Source of the DNA: Erwinia billingiae Eb661
GTDB taxonomy: Bacteria; Pseudomonadota; Gammaproteobacteria; Enterobacterales; Enterobacteriaceae
Assembly: GCF_000196615.1 (NCBI RefSeq)
Contig: NC_014306.1
Location: forward strand, 2,418,001 to 2,482,000
Direction: 5' to 3'
DNA length: 64,000 bases
Position numbers and translations under genes: made by a program. The stretch's first letter is position 1. Each line of letters starts with the position of its first letter. Under the pieces are notes generated by a model. It made no database searches, was not told the DNA's origin, and saw only the letters and a program-made list of their open reading frames with translations. This document shows positions 45,601 through 52,960 of the stretch, piece by piece.

Positions 45601-47873
45601 AATCAGCCAATGATATCAATATCGAGGGGGCGTCGTTCTCCGCCGAGAATGGCAGTTTTGTTGCAGGAAATGATGTCAATATCTCCACTGCGCAAGATGT
45701 TACTTGGGAAAAAGAAACCACCACTAAAAATGAGTTCGTGTTTGGTGCAAGCGCTTCAGGCGGCGGATCTTCCGCTGATATGGAGGCTTCAAGCGTGGAT
45801 GGTTTAGAAACGGGTACGTCCAATGGATATGATAGCGTGAACCAGTATGGTGGCGAGACCACCGGTCGTGGCAAAAGTAATGGCGCAGCAGGAGTGACAC
45901 CGACCGCCGGTTTCAAAGCGGGTATGCAAAGCACCACCACAACCACAGAAAAGTCTTCGGTGAAAAACGCCAATGCGCAATTCGATTTTTCAAATTCCGG
46001 TACGTTTTCTGCCGAAGAAACTGTCGATATCGGCGGCGGTGATTTCGCCATGGAGGAAATGAATGTTGAGGCAAATAATATTGCGTCAACCAAATATCTG
46101 GATGAATCCAAGACTACCACTGAAACAAAACAGACTTTCACCGGCATTAACGCTGAAGGGCATAGTGTCGTTGCGGATGTTACCAACAAATATGCTGCAT
46201 TAGCTCAAGAGGGGAACGATGTCAATATCGGTGAAACGACGGCTTCTGCCGTTGGTGACGCGACAAACCTGATATTTAATGACCTGGCGGGAGGATCGGT
46301 CAGTTTTGGCTATCAGACTACGACCTCTGGAGAAAAAACCTATAACGCGCAGGAAAACATTAACAACATTAATGTGGGCAGTTTGAATCTTAAATCTAAT
46401 AATAACACCGTGCTGAGTGGTGTGGATATTAATGCAGAAAATGTCACCGTTGAGGCGGGAGGCGATTTTACCATGGAATCTGCGAAAACCTATTCGCAGT
46501 CCGATACCTATTCCAGCACCAAAAGCGGCGGTCTCAGTGTCGGTGCTTCAGCGGGGGCGACCGGCGCAGGTGTCGGTGCCAGTCTTGATTATGCTCAATA
46601 TGACGAGAAGTCCTCAGCATCATCTACTACACACACGAATTCCCAGATGAATGCCGGCAACGTCAACATTACCACCGGCGGGAATATGACCCTTGAAGGG
46701 GCGAATATCATTGCCGATAAGGCTGATCTCAATGTTGGTGGCGATCTTAACATTACCAGTGCCCAGGATACGGTTAACACCACGGCATCAAGCAGCCAGG
46801 CAAGTGCCTCTGTCGGCGCGGCACTTTCAACCTCGGGAATTATTCCAACCGGAAATGCGGGATATGGCCAGGGAAGTGAATATCACGATTCAGCCCTTGT
46901 TGGTGAGCAAAGTGGCATCACCAGCACGGGAGAGTTGAAAATCAAAGTAGGCAAGGACCTCAACCTGACCGGTGGCCATATTCTCTCTGACTCAGCAGGC
47001 AGCAGTTTGAACGTTGAAGGCGACATTAATGCCACCACGCTGGTCGATTCGATTGAGCAGGACGGATTATATGCCGGCGGGAGTGGTGGACTCGATAAAA
47101 AGGGCAATGTGATGGGCAGTGGATATGTCACAACGGTGGATGAAATTCATTATAAGGAAGATCAAAAAGCGACGATCTCCGTAGGCAATATTAACGCTGG
47201 CGGTAACGTTAACGGAGAGGTGAATCAAGACAGCAGTAATATGAGCGAAGTGACTAAAGACAGTTACACGGCAGGGAGCGATATTTCGTTTACCATTGGT
47301 GGAAACGCAAAAGTTAAGGGCAAAACTAAGTCCAAGACTGAGAACGGCAATAATACCGCGTCTGCAACGCCGGATACTGGCAGTCAGTCTGGTAGCAACT
47401 CCTCATCTTCACATCCTGTACACGACTCGCCGTCAAATGTCCCAGATACCGGACATGCCTCGGCGAAGGATCCTTCTACGGGCCATTCGACAGAGAAATC
47501 GCCAGGTAACAGCACGGATAAATCTACAACGAAGCCTGACCAGGTACATGAGACGCCAATAAAGGTACCGGATGTTGGCCATTCCTCAGCGAAGGATCCT
47601 TCAACAGGAAACTCAACTGAAAAAACGCCATCAAATACCGATACGGCCCATGAATCTCCGACAACTGTCCCGGATACTGGCCTTTCATCCGCAACGGATC
47701 CCTCATTGGGCGATGCGATCGAACAGTCAAAACCTAAGCGTAAAGTCTGGGCATTGAGTCCGCAGGGCAACCTGAAGGGCGGCAGCAATGTCGGTACCAT
47801 TAAAAATGGCCCAAAACTGGATTCCATCATGGAGAAATGGAAAAAAGAGTATGAAAAACGCAATGAAGATTAA
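39687..47873 (+). CDS. Giant two-partner secretion exoprotein (TpsA, filamentous hemagglutinin-like adhesin)
   Basis: A 2,728-residue filamentous exoprotein; ATG 39687 follows GGAG at 39673. An extended signal region (MKSNAKKKSYRTARKFKLSP then a hydrophobic stretch ending QSYAG) precedes the TPS secretion domain (NIVVDPTQINGPGINATANGIPLIDIADPNNKGISHNKF). The usual NPNG/NPYG motif is NENGIVVNG (residues 145 onward) without the Cys pair of CdiA-type proteins. Long beta-helix repeats of the LxNxGxIxAxxxL kind follow, then a less repetitive stretch (about residues 1310-1780) with Trp- and Tyr-rich segments and a helical-looking part, then FHA-type repeats. The tail has Ser/Thr/Pro repeats and a basic end (KPKRKVWALSPQG). 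No CDI-type VENN motif or toxin-like domain is seen, so an adhesin is favoured. Confidence 0.93.
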   Translation: MKSNAKKKSYRTARKFKLSPVFISLMGLLPLSQSYAGNIVVDPTQINGPGINATANGIPLIDIADPNNKGISHNKFTEFNASNPGVVFNNSMTDGVSQIGGYALKNSNLSKESSAIITEVTGSKSSHLQGTLEVLGSKADLIIANENGIVVNGISTINSQSLTLSTGKAQQQDDGHYLLSVDKGNVLIDSAGVSTEGLDYFDIVSRSATLQGSISGPAAIKVLTGNNDYDPSSREHAVRAAKGENTPAIAISGSSVGSMYGSRIQLISTESGAGVKHDGSIISASDIEISASGDISLAALKSERDITVTGENISTTSSGSIGGFNAERDIFISALNKLNVGADMVSNSGIIRIVADSLLQKAAKIQSKGLRTDITSIDINLNGDYTLTGQIQVLDSNNNIISNAVITLQDGSYVVTVKGNKVAYSTIVSDVALNAKNGNVNINAKGVSNQGGSLSADVGKLTFNVQDVISSNGIIQSTGNLVLVSNSLLNNGLAYSSAAVSINVNDLTNAGAIKGKKRVSLTSANSVNNSGLIASDTAIDITATDSINQGKIHAADTINFNLKKSLSNKGAGEIISDNDIVVNTLDNTVVAVKNEGAAQIQANNLTLNGSSTLDNTDQAQILIADRLSMSRLQALSNGGLIQAAYITLTGNEKLSNDGQLIATDTLLIVSKSVMNSSTLQAENTLTLTTGTLDNSGTVQSKGGMTVSAASLTNKEGATIAASNDLNLNLSSALENDASNIMAGGTLNIIGNANEKTLNISNSNGAEISAAALIIENVANLINSSSVIGSTANLIIKNVESIKNSLDEAKIQGRDVVISDVSNITNAGLIFANDKLALNNIKSLDNTSKISAEDTISTDSINTINNSGTVSSGSSVTISNSGELINSGEITSGNVKIDNINTLDNTYSIAAESDLEFKQVNKLTNSGLLYSAKNITLQDLIDLINSSDSKSGSEAQIIADAGMVIKNITNLINAGDTAVINSFGLLNIVDVANIANSKRAIISGDMGLVLDKIGTLLNSAAASVISQNGTVTVSAKSIENTGSYYEDVYNDEGKLVDQIDETSIFYAMDDLTVTADKIINSDEAYLFSENGSIDVTTGRLINDNAVISAANALNVHVDKGTVTNSAGTMTADKIAITADLLENKDDGSLYAKTLNHFIVNRLDHSDGRISSSKDIIIDIKDDFAFGNRSILANDNITINSAGNITNDKNEENYASFILHAKKDFINYSGGSLVTAKNLIITAKNFINESNTLLWSLGDLAVNVGAGDFTNHSEGNIYSNKSMSLIALNLFNYAGHIQSGGDLLIDANELINRSSYNEVKWSLGQSNELSGMHQYKTSKIYVNEDYVFMTLPTWQSDIYIDQKAAIKSGRDLKINSRGVFSNPKVTNTGGLLAASQDVFINGDLYNEPEYASMSLFEYMNTPFNVILQHDYYKAISTKHQKVQFSTLYAMLDYVFGEGKSPSTLDVSKGFHSSLINVSKSSNPFEEVMTRLFGETWRNKSWDEMQTLWSSAISSQDQLIKQQMVYFLPMDQGAITAGRNFTHTGGSFNNGISDDIVKTNTVVDVEVGDKTVQALESNAQILVNQKVLAEIFMGISTLPTVGELNRIPGMFTHSTAFKKYISTGSVTGTVDATTAVGDHTLTIIPLYETTLTMIDKSSLYGSDYFFKQINYTSDKPVTVVGDSYYLTELINRQIETTLGSFFSYRNSLAGTELVKHLMDNAALVADAMGLEVGVALTEDQRKNIDEDIIWYVEQQVDDYMVLVPTIYLSKTTQKQLNEGVPSSVVHANQDINIDASSITSVNGLISAGKDANLSSEGDISIASSDVAGGIAAGGNLAITSEEGDINVSGSYLRSGEDMSITAEKGDTTFTASIGTKYDGNKKLHTIDDSIQAGGNLKVTGENVIFNATDAVAGGDAEITATTGDVEFNALSEIVSERSIDYSNDGLFSDTSVDKQSITATAVTSSVTSGGNLKVKSANDINIEGASFSAENGSFVAGNDVNISTAQDVTWEKETTTKNEFVFGASASGGGSSADMEASSVDGLETGTSNGYDSVNQYGGETTGRGKSNGAAGVTPTAGFKAGMQSTTTTTEKSSVKNANAQFDFSNSGTFSAEETVDIGGGDFAMEEMNVEANNIASTKYLDESKTTTETKQTFTGINAEGHSVVADVTNKYAALAQEGNDVNIGETTASAVGDATNLIFNDLAGGSVSFGYQTTTSGEKTYNAQENINNINVGSLNLKSNNNTVLSGVDINAENVTVEAGGDFTMESAKTYSQSDTYSSTKSGGLSVGASAGATGAGVGASLDYAQYDEKSSASSTTHTNSQMNAGNVNITTGGNMTLEGANIIADKADLNVGGDLNITSAQDTVNTTASSSQASASVGAALSTSGIIPTGNAGYGQGSEYHDSALVGEQSGITSTGELKIKVGKDLNLTGGHILSDSAGSSLNVEGDINATTLVDSIEQDGLYAGGSGGLDKKGNVMGSGYVTTVDEIHYKEDQKATISVGNINAGGNVNGEVNQDSSNMSEVTKDSYTAGSDISFTIGGNAKVKGKTKSKTENGNNTASATPDTGSQSGSNSSSSHPVHDSPSNVPDTGHASAKDPSTGHSTEKSPGNSTDKSTTKPDQVHETPIKVPDVGHSSAKDPSTGNSTEKTPSNTDTAHESPTTVPDTGLSSATDPSLGDAIEQSKPKRKVWALSPQGNLKGGSNVGTIKNGPKLDSIMEKWKKEYEKRNED
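47421..47728 (+). repeat. Three tandem Ser/Thr/Pro-rich repeats in the TpsA tail
   Basis: Units start at 47421, 47547 and 47649 (residues 2579, 2621 and 2655). Each runs H(D/E)(S/T)P, then VPD(T/V)G(H/L)(A/S)SA, then (K/T)DPS(T/L)G. The first unit is 42 residues, the second 34, and the third degenerates after SLGD. This looks like a flexible surface or wall-spanning linker near the C-terminus. Confidence 0.8.
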
Positions 47874-47910
47874 GGTGATGGAGTAGATAACTCCCTCGCT
47901 AGCGTCCCGT

Positions 47911-47948
47911 CGCGCCCGATATTGCTAATCGGGCGCGGCACGATTTTT
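47911..47948 (+). terminator. Intrinsic terminator after TpsA
   Basis: A 10-bp perfect GC-rich stem CGCGCCCGAT (47911-47920) pairs with ATCGGGCGCG (47928-47937) around a 7-base loop. A five-T run follows at 47944-47948. It lies 38 bases after the TpsA stop, marks the end of the adhesion unit and separates it from the TetR-RND operon. Confidence 0.8.
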
Positions 47949-48068
47949 GCGACGTTGACTACGACAACAACGGGCCAGAAATCCACCCTAAACCTGACAT
48001 CAGCAAGTGACTTAATTACGATACGGTCACGCGTTGTCAATCAGAACGCATTACGCTAAGCTGGCAAA

Positions 48069-48689
48069 ATGACGAAACAAATAAATGAACTTCCCCCGCG
48101 GGGGCCGTCGGATCACAGTGTCCGCGATCAGGTTGTCGAAGCTGCCACCGAGCATTTTGGACATTACGGCTATGAGAAAACCACCGTGTCGGAACTGGCG
48201 AAAGCCATTGGTTTTTCTAAGTCTTACATCTACAAATTTTTCGATTCCAAGCAGGCCATCGGCGAGGTGATTTGCAGCAACCGACTGGCGATGATTATGG
48301 TGATCGTCAATGCCGCCATTGCCGATGCACCGTCTGCTTCTGAAAAAATACGGCGTTTATTCAGTAGCATAACCGAAGCAGGCAGCGATCTATTCTTTCA
48401 CGACCGCAAGCTTTATGACATTGCTGCCGTCGCGTCGCGTGATAGCTGGCCTTCCGCAGAAGCGTATAAAGGTCGGGTACGCCAGCTGATCGAACAGATC
48501 ATTGTCGAAGGGCGTCAGGCCGGGGAGTTTGAAGGTAAAACGCCGCTGGATGAGGCAACCCAGGCAATATATCTGGTCATGCTGCCTTACATCAGTCCAG
48601 TACAACTGCAATTCAATTTGGAAACCGCGCCGGCTGCGGCAACACTCCTGTCTTCGTTGATACTGAGAAGTCTGTCACCCGACTGGTGA
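48069..48689 (+). CDS. TetR-family repressor of the RND efflux operon
   Basis: A 206-residue TetR-family regulator. The HTH (TTVSELAKAIGFSKSYIYKFFDSKQAIGEVI) is preceded by VEAATEHFGHYGYEKT. The ligand domain is all-alpha with a C-terminal TetR_C_7-like part. It is upstream of the RND adaptor gene on the same strand (66 bases), and an inverted repeat overlapping its own stop codon is a candidate operator for the pump genes. The ATG is close to a possible TTGTCA/TAAGCT promoter, so the leader is short. Confidence 0.92.
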   Translation: MTKQINELPPRGPSDHSVRDQVVEAATEHFGHYGYEKTTVSELAKAIGFSKSYIYKFFDSKQAIGEVICSNRLAMIMVIVNAAIADAPSASEKIRRLFSSITEAGSDLFFHDRKLYDIAAVASRDSWPSAEAYKGRVRQLIEQIIVEGRQAGEFEGKTPLDEATQAIYLVMLPYISPVQLQFNLETAPAAATLLSSLILRSLSPDW

Positions 48690-48709
48690 CTATTGACAAT
48701 ATTGGTCAC
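48686..48709. promoter_or_regulatory. Candidate TetR operator and promoter for the RND operon
   Basis: GTGAC (48686-48690) and GTCAC (48705-48709) are inverted arms around an AT-rich core that includes a good -35 hexamer, TTGACA at 48693-48698. The element overlaps the TetR stop codon and lies 47 bases before the adaptor start. A matching -10 is weak (GAGAAT at 48716-48721). Confidence 0.5.
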
Positions 48710-48755
48710 TAGTCTGAGAATACGGTTACTCTCCTGTTAAAGTGTAAGGGAACCG

Positions 48756-49862
48756 ATGCTCAGGCTACATCCTGCCCGTTTTGCTGTTTACCTGTTACCG
48801 CTTGCCCTGGTGGCCTGCGGTGACGCTTCCGTTGCTGACGATCCCCGGACTCAGCCCCCTCTGATAAGAACGGCAACCGTGGTCAGTGCGGTCGATGCCT
48901 CACGCGCCTTCACCGGCGTTGTGGTTGCCCGTGTGCAAAGCGACCTCGGCTTTCGCGTTGAAGGGAAGATCCTCGAACGCCTGGTCGATACCGGCCAGAA
49001 CGTTAAGCGCGGTCAGCCATTAATGCGTCTTGATCCGGTTGACTTACGCCTGCAGGCACAGGCTCAGCAACAGACCGTTGCTGCCGCACGGGCGCGGGCA
49101 AAACAAGCGACTGATGACGAGGGGCGCTATCGTGGCCTGGTCAAAACGGGCGCTGTGTCAGCCTCGGCCTACGATGGCATCAAAGCGGCGGCAGAGTCGG
49201 CCAAAGCTGAACTCAGTGCGGCTCAGGCACAGGCGAATGTGGCACAAAACGCCACCGGCTATGCCGTACTGCTGGCCGATGCTGACGGCGTGGTGATGGA
49301 AACGTTGGCTGAACCCGGTCAGGTTGTCAGCGCCGGGCAGCCGGTTGTCCGTCTGGCCAGAGCAGGGCAGCGGGAGGCGGTGGTGCAACTGCCCGAGACG
49401 CTACGACCGGCTCCCGGCAGCGAGGCCGCAGCAACGTTGTACGGTGCCGGCCAACAGGCCGTTCCTGCGAAACTGCGGCTCCTTTCCGATGCGGCCGATC
49501 CGGTCACCCGTACCTTCGAAGCGCGATATGTGCTTGAGGGGACGCTGGCGGCAGCCCCGCTGGGATCCACCGTCACGCTGCATATCAGCGACAATCCGTT
49601 ACCGCAGCAGATGATGCAGGTTCCTTTGGCCGCACTCTATGATCCGGGAAAAGGGCCGGGAGTCTGGACGATTTCGGGCTCGCCGGCAAAAGTGTCATGG
49701 CGGCCGGTTTCAGTCGTGGTATTGGGTGACGATGCGGCAAGCGTGACCGGTTCGCTTAAGCCGGGTGAGCAGGTGGTCGCGCTGGGCGCTCATCTGTTGC
49801 ATGAGGGTGAAGCCGTGCGCATTGCACAGAACGAGGGCAGCATTGCCGGGAGCCGGCCATGA
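48756..49862 (+). CDS. RND efflux periplasmic adaptor lipoprotein
   Basis: A 368-residue membrane fusion protein of an RND efflux pump. The N-terminus FAVYLLPLALVACGD has a lipobox (LVAC; Cys21), so it is probably lipid-anchored in the inner membrane. The biotinyl-lipoyl-like half-motifs are GFRVEGKILERLVDTGQNVKRGQPLMRLDP and ADGVVMETLAEPGQVVSAGQPVVRLA. They flank an alpha-hairpin with QAQQQTVAAARARAKQATDDEGRYRGLVKTGAVSASAYDGIKAAAESAKAEL. It overlaps the pump gene by 4 bases. No outer-membrane factor is encoded nearby, so TolC is the likely exit duct. Confidence 0.93.
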   Translation: MLRLHPARFAVYLLPLALVACGDASVADDPRTQPPLIRTATVVSAVDASRAFTGVVVARVQSDLGFRVEGKILERLVDTGQNVKRGQPLMRLDPVDLRLQAQAQQQTVAAARARAKQATDDEGRYRGLVKTGAVSASAYDGIKAAAESAKAELSAAQAQANVAQNATGYAVLLADADGVVMETLAEPGQVVSAGQPVVRLARAGQREAVVQLPETLRPAPGSEAAATLYGAGQQAVPAKLRLLSDAADPVTRTFEARYVLEGTLAAAPLGSTVTLHISDNPLPQQMMQVPLAALYDPGKGPGVWTISGSPAKVSWRPVSVVVLGDDAASVTGSLKPGEQVVALGAHLLHEGEAVRIAQNEGSIAGSRP

Positions 49863-52800
49863 GGGAAGGGCGATTCAATCTTTCAGCGCTGGCCGTTCGC
49901 GAGCGCTCAATCACACTGTTTCTGATTATATTGATTACCGTGGCCGGCATTCTGTCGTTCTTTGAACTGGGGCGCGCTGAGGATCCGCCTTTCACCGTCA
50001 AGCAAATGACGATTATTACGGCCTGGCCAGGTGCCACCGCACAGGAAATGCAGGACCAGGTGGCCGAACCGCTTGAAAAGCGGTTGCAGGAACTGAAGTG
50101 GTACGACCGCAGTGAAACCTACACCCGCCCCGGTCTGGCTTTTACCCTGCTGTCACTGCAGGACAGCACGCCGCCTTCACAGGTGCAGGAAGAATTTTAT
50201 CAGGCACGTAAGAAGCTGGGTGATGAGGCCGGTAACCTGCCGGCTGGCGTTACCGGGCCGATGATCAATGATGAATTCTCCGACGTGACCTTTGCGCTTT
50301 TTGCCTTAAAGGCAAAAGGCGAACCGCAGCGGCTGCTGGCCCGTGATGCCGAATCGCTGCGCCAGCAGCTTCTGCATGTGCCGGGCGTAAAAAAGGTCAA
50401 TATCATCGGCGAACAGGCCGAACGTATCTTTGTTTCCTTCTCCCATGACCGACTGGCCACGCTGGGCATTGCCCCTGAAGATATTTTCTCCGCCCTCAAC
50501 AGTCAGAATCTGCTCACGCCTGCCGGGTCGATTGATACCCAGGGACCGCAGGTCTTTATCCGTCTCGATGGCGCATTCGACAAGCTGGACAAAATCCGTG
50601 AAACGCCGATCGTCGCCGGAGGCCGGACCCTGCAACTTTCTGACGTGGCAACCGTTGCGCGTGGTTATCAGGATCCTGCCACCTTCCTGATCCGCAATCA
50701 GGGCGAGCCGGCGCTGTTGCTGGGCATCGTTATGCGGGATGGCTGGAACGGCCTGGATCTGGGTAAAGCGCTGGATGCGGAGACGGCAAAAATCAACCAC
50801 GGCATGCCGCTGGGAATGAGTCTGACCAAGGTCACCGATCAGTCCGTCAACATCAGCTCCGCCGTTGACGAGTTTATGATCAAGTTTTTCGTCGCGCTGC
50901 TTGTGGTGATGGTGGTGTGTTTTGTCAGTATGGGGTGGCGCGTGGGGGTAGTGGTGGCTGCCGCGGTGCCGCTGACCCTGGCCATCGTCTTTGTGGTGAT
51001 GGAGGCATCCGGGAAAAACTTCGACCGGATTACGCTGGGTTCGCTGATTCTGGCGCTGGGTCTGCTGGTCGATGATGCCATTATCGCCATCGAAATGATG
51101 GTGGTGAAAATGGAGGAGGGCTACGACCGCATTAAAGCTTCCGCCTATGCCTGGTCTCACACGGCTGCACCAATGCTGGCGGGCACGCTGGTCACCGCCG
51201 TCGGTTTTATGCCCAACGGGTTTGCCCAGTCCACCGCCGGTGAATACACCAGCAATATGTTCTGGATCGTCGGGATTGCGCTGATCGCCTCCTGGGTGGT
51301 GGCGGTGGTATTTACCCCCTATCTGGGTGTTAAAATGCTGCCGGACATCAAAAAGGTGGAAGGGGGACATGCGGCCATTTACAACACCCGCCATTACAAC
51401 CGCTTTCGCCGCTTACTGACCCGCGTCATTGCACGCAAGTGGATGGTGGCCGGCAGCGTCATTGCCCTCTTCGCTGTGGCGATAGTCGGCATGGGCGTGG
51501 TGAATAAACAATTTTTCCCGACCTCCGATCGCCCGGAAGTGCTGGTAGAAGTGCAGATGCCTTATGGCACCTCGATTGAGCAGACCAGCGCCACAACCGC
51601 GAAAATCGAAAGCTGGCTTAGAAAGCAAAGAGAGGCACAAATCACCACGTCTTACATCGGACAGGGGCCGCCGCGTTTTTATCTGGCCATGGCACCAGAA
51701 CTACCGGATCCGTCATTTGCCAAGATTGTGGTGCTGACCGACAGTCAGGAAGCGCGTGAAACGCTTAAGTTTCGGCTTCGTGACGCCGTAGCAGCGGGGT
51801 TGGCGCCCGAAGCGCGCGTGCGGGTGACGCAGCTGGTGTTTGGTCCGTATTCCCCGTATCCGGTCGCCTATCGTGTGATGGGACCTGATCCCGACACCGT
51901 GCGCACCATCGCCGGCAAGGTTGAAGCCGTGATGCAGGCCAGCCCGATGATGAGGACCGTCAATACTGACTGGGGCCCACGCGTGCCGACGCTGCATTTC
52001 ACACTTGATCAGCATCGCCTGCAGGCGGTGGGACTGACCTCCAATGCGGTGGCGCAACAGCTTCAGTTCCTGCTGTCAGGCGTTCCGCTGACCTCCGTGC
52101 GTGAAGATATTCGTTCGGTGCAGGTCATGGCACGTGCGGCAGGCGATATCCGGCTCGATCCGGCAAAAATCGCCGGTTTCACCCTGGTGGGTTCAGCCGG
52201 CCAGCGCATTCCACTATCTCAAATTGGGACGGTTGACGTGCGGATGGAAGATCCGCTTCTGCGTCGTCGCGATCGCACCCCGACGATTACCGTGCGCGGC
52301 GATATTGCCGAGCACCTGCAGCCGCCGGATGTCTCCACGGCAATCATGACCGCTTTGCAGCCGATCATCGCCCAGCTTCCGGCCGGATACCGCATCGAAC
52401 AGGCGGGATCGATCGAAGAATCCGGCAAAGCCACCAAAGCGATGGCGCCGCTGTTCCCGATCATGATAGCCATGACGCTGTTGATTATTATCCTGCAGGT
52501 TCGCTCGATGTCGGCGATGGTGATGGTTTTCCTCACCGCGCCACTGGGGTTGGTGGGGGTCGTGCCCACGCTGCTGCTCTTCAACCAGCCGTTTGGTATC
52601 AATGCGCTGGTCGGCCTCATCGCGCTGTCGGGGATTTTGATGCGTAACACGCTGATCCTGATAGGGCAGATCGATCACAACCAACGCGAAGGACTTGCGC
52701 CATTCGATGCAGTGGTGGAAGCGACGGTGCAGCGCGCCCGGCCGGTATTACTGACGGCAATGGCCGCGATTCTGGCCTTTATTCCCCTGACACACTCCGT

Positions 52801-52960
52801 ATTCTGGGGAACCCTGGCTTATACCCTGATTGGCGGGACATTCGGTGGCACCATCATCACGCTGGTGTTCTTGCCGGCGATGTACGCAATCTGGTTCAAA
52901 ATTCGCCCCCAGCAATCAACGCCTGACGATAAAGAGGTAGTCCCCCATGAACAGTCATAA
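49859..52960 (+). CDS. RND efflux pump inner-membrane permease
   Basis: A 1,033-residue AcrB-superfamily proton-driven exporter with the duplicated 12-helix architecture: a first hydrophobic helix near residue 20, a large periplasmic loop, then helices 2-6 with LGLLVDDAIIAIEMMVVKMEEGYDRIKA (helix-4 Asp pair of the proton relay). The second half has TLLIIILQVRSMSAMVMVFLTAPLGLVGVVPTLLLF and LVGLIALSGILMRNTLILIGQI. The start region FNLSALAVRERSITLFLIILITVAG is typical of HAE1 members such as those of the YegN/MexK-like branch. Overlaps the adaptor (4 bases) and the ketoacyl synthase (14 bases), so all three are translationally coupled. Confidence 0.95.
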   Translation: MREGRFNLSALAVRERSITLFLIILITVAGILSFFELGRAEDPPFTVKQMTIITAWPGATAQEMQDQVAEPLEKRLQELKWYDRSETYTRPGLAFTLLSLQDSTPPSQVQEEFYQARKKLGDEAGNLPAGVTGPMINDEFSDVTFALFALKAKGEPQRLLARDAESLRQQLLHVPGVKKVNIIGEQAERIFVSFSHDRLATLGIAPEDIFSALNSQNLLTPAGSIDTQGPQVFIRLDGAFDKLDKIRETPIVAGGRTLQLSDVATVARGYQDPATFLIRNQGEPALLLGIVMRDGWNGLDLGKALDAETAKINHGMPLGMSLTKVTDQSVNISSAVDEFMIKFFVALLVVMVVCFVSMGWRVGVVVAAAVPLTLAIVFVVMEASGKNFDRITLGSLILALGLLVDDAIIAIEMMVVKMEEGYDRIKASAYAWSHTAAPMLAGTLVTAVGFMPNGFAQSTAGEYTSNMFWIVGIALIASWVVAVVFTPYLGVKMLPDIKKVEGGHAAIYNTRHYNRFRRLLTRVIARKWMVAGSVIALFAVAIVGMGVVNKQFFPTSDRPEVLVEVQMPYGTSIEQTSATTAKIESWLRKQREAQITTSYIGQGPPRFYLAMAPELPDPSFAKIVVLTDSQEARETLKFRLRDAVAAGLAPEARVRVTQLVFGPYSPYPVAYRVMGPDPDTVRTIAGKVEAVMQASPMMRTVNTDWGPRVPTLHFTLDQHRLQAVGLTSNAVAQQLQFLLSGVPLTSVREDIRSVQVMARAAGDIRLDPAKIAGFTLVGSAGQRIPLSQIGTVDVRMEDPLLRRRDRTPTITVRGDIAEHLQPPDVSTAIMTALQPIIAQLPAGYRIEQAGSIEESGKATKAMAPLFPIMIAMTLLIIILQVRSMSAMVMVFLTAPLGLVGVVPTLLLFNQPFGINALVGLIALSGILMRNTLILIGQIDHNQREGLAPFDAVVEATVQRARPVLLTAMAAILAFIPLTHSVFWGTLAYTLIGGTFGGTIITLVFLPAMYAIWFKIRPQQSTPDDKEVVPHEQS

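Noticed and set aside
45497..46189. 230-codon open frame on the minus strand inside TpsA
   Set aside because: It is a shadow of the repetitive beta-helix coding sequence, with no ribosome site and no family similarity.
47649..47873. Possible CDI toxin at the end of the first TpsA
   Set aside because: There is no VENN-like motif, no compact nuclease or pore-forming domain and no immunity gene before the terminator at 47911.
50306..51394. 362-codon open frame on the minus strand inside the RND permease
   Set aside because: It is antisense to an unmistakable AcrB-type gene; its His-rich, low-complexity translation is the usual shadow of hydrophobic codons.
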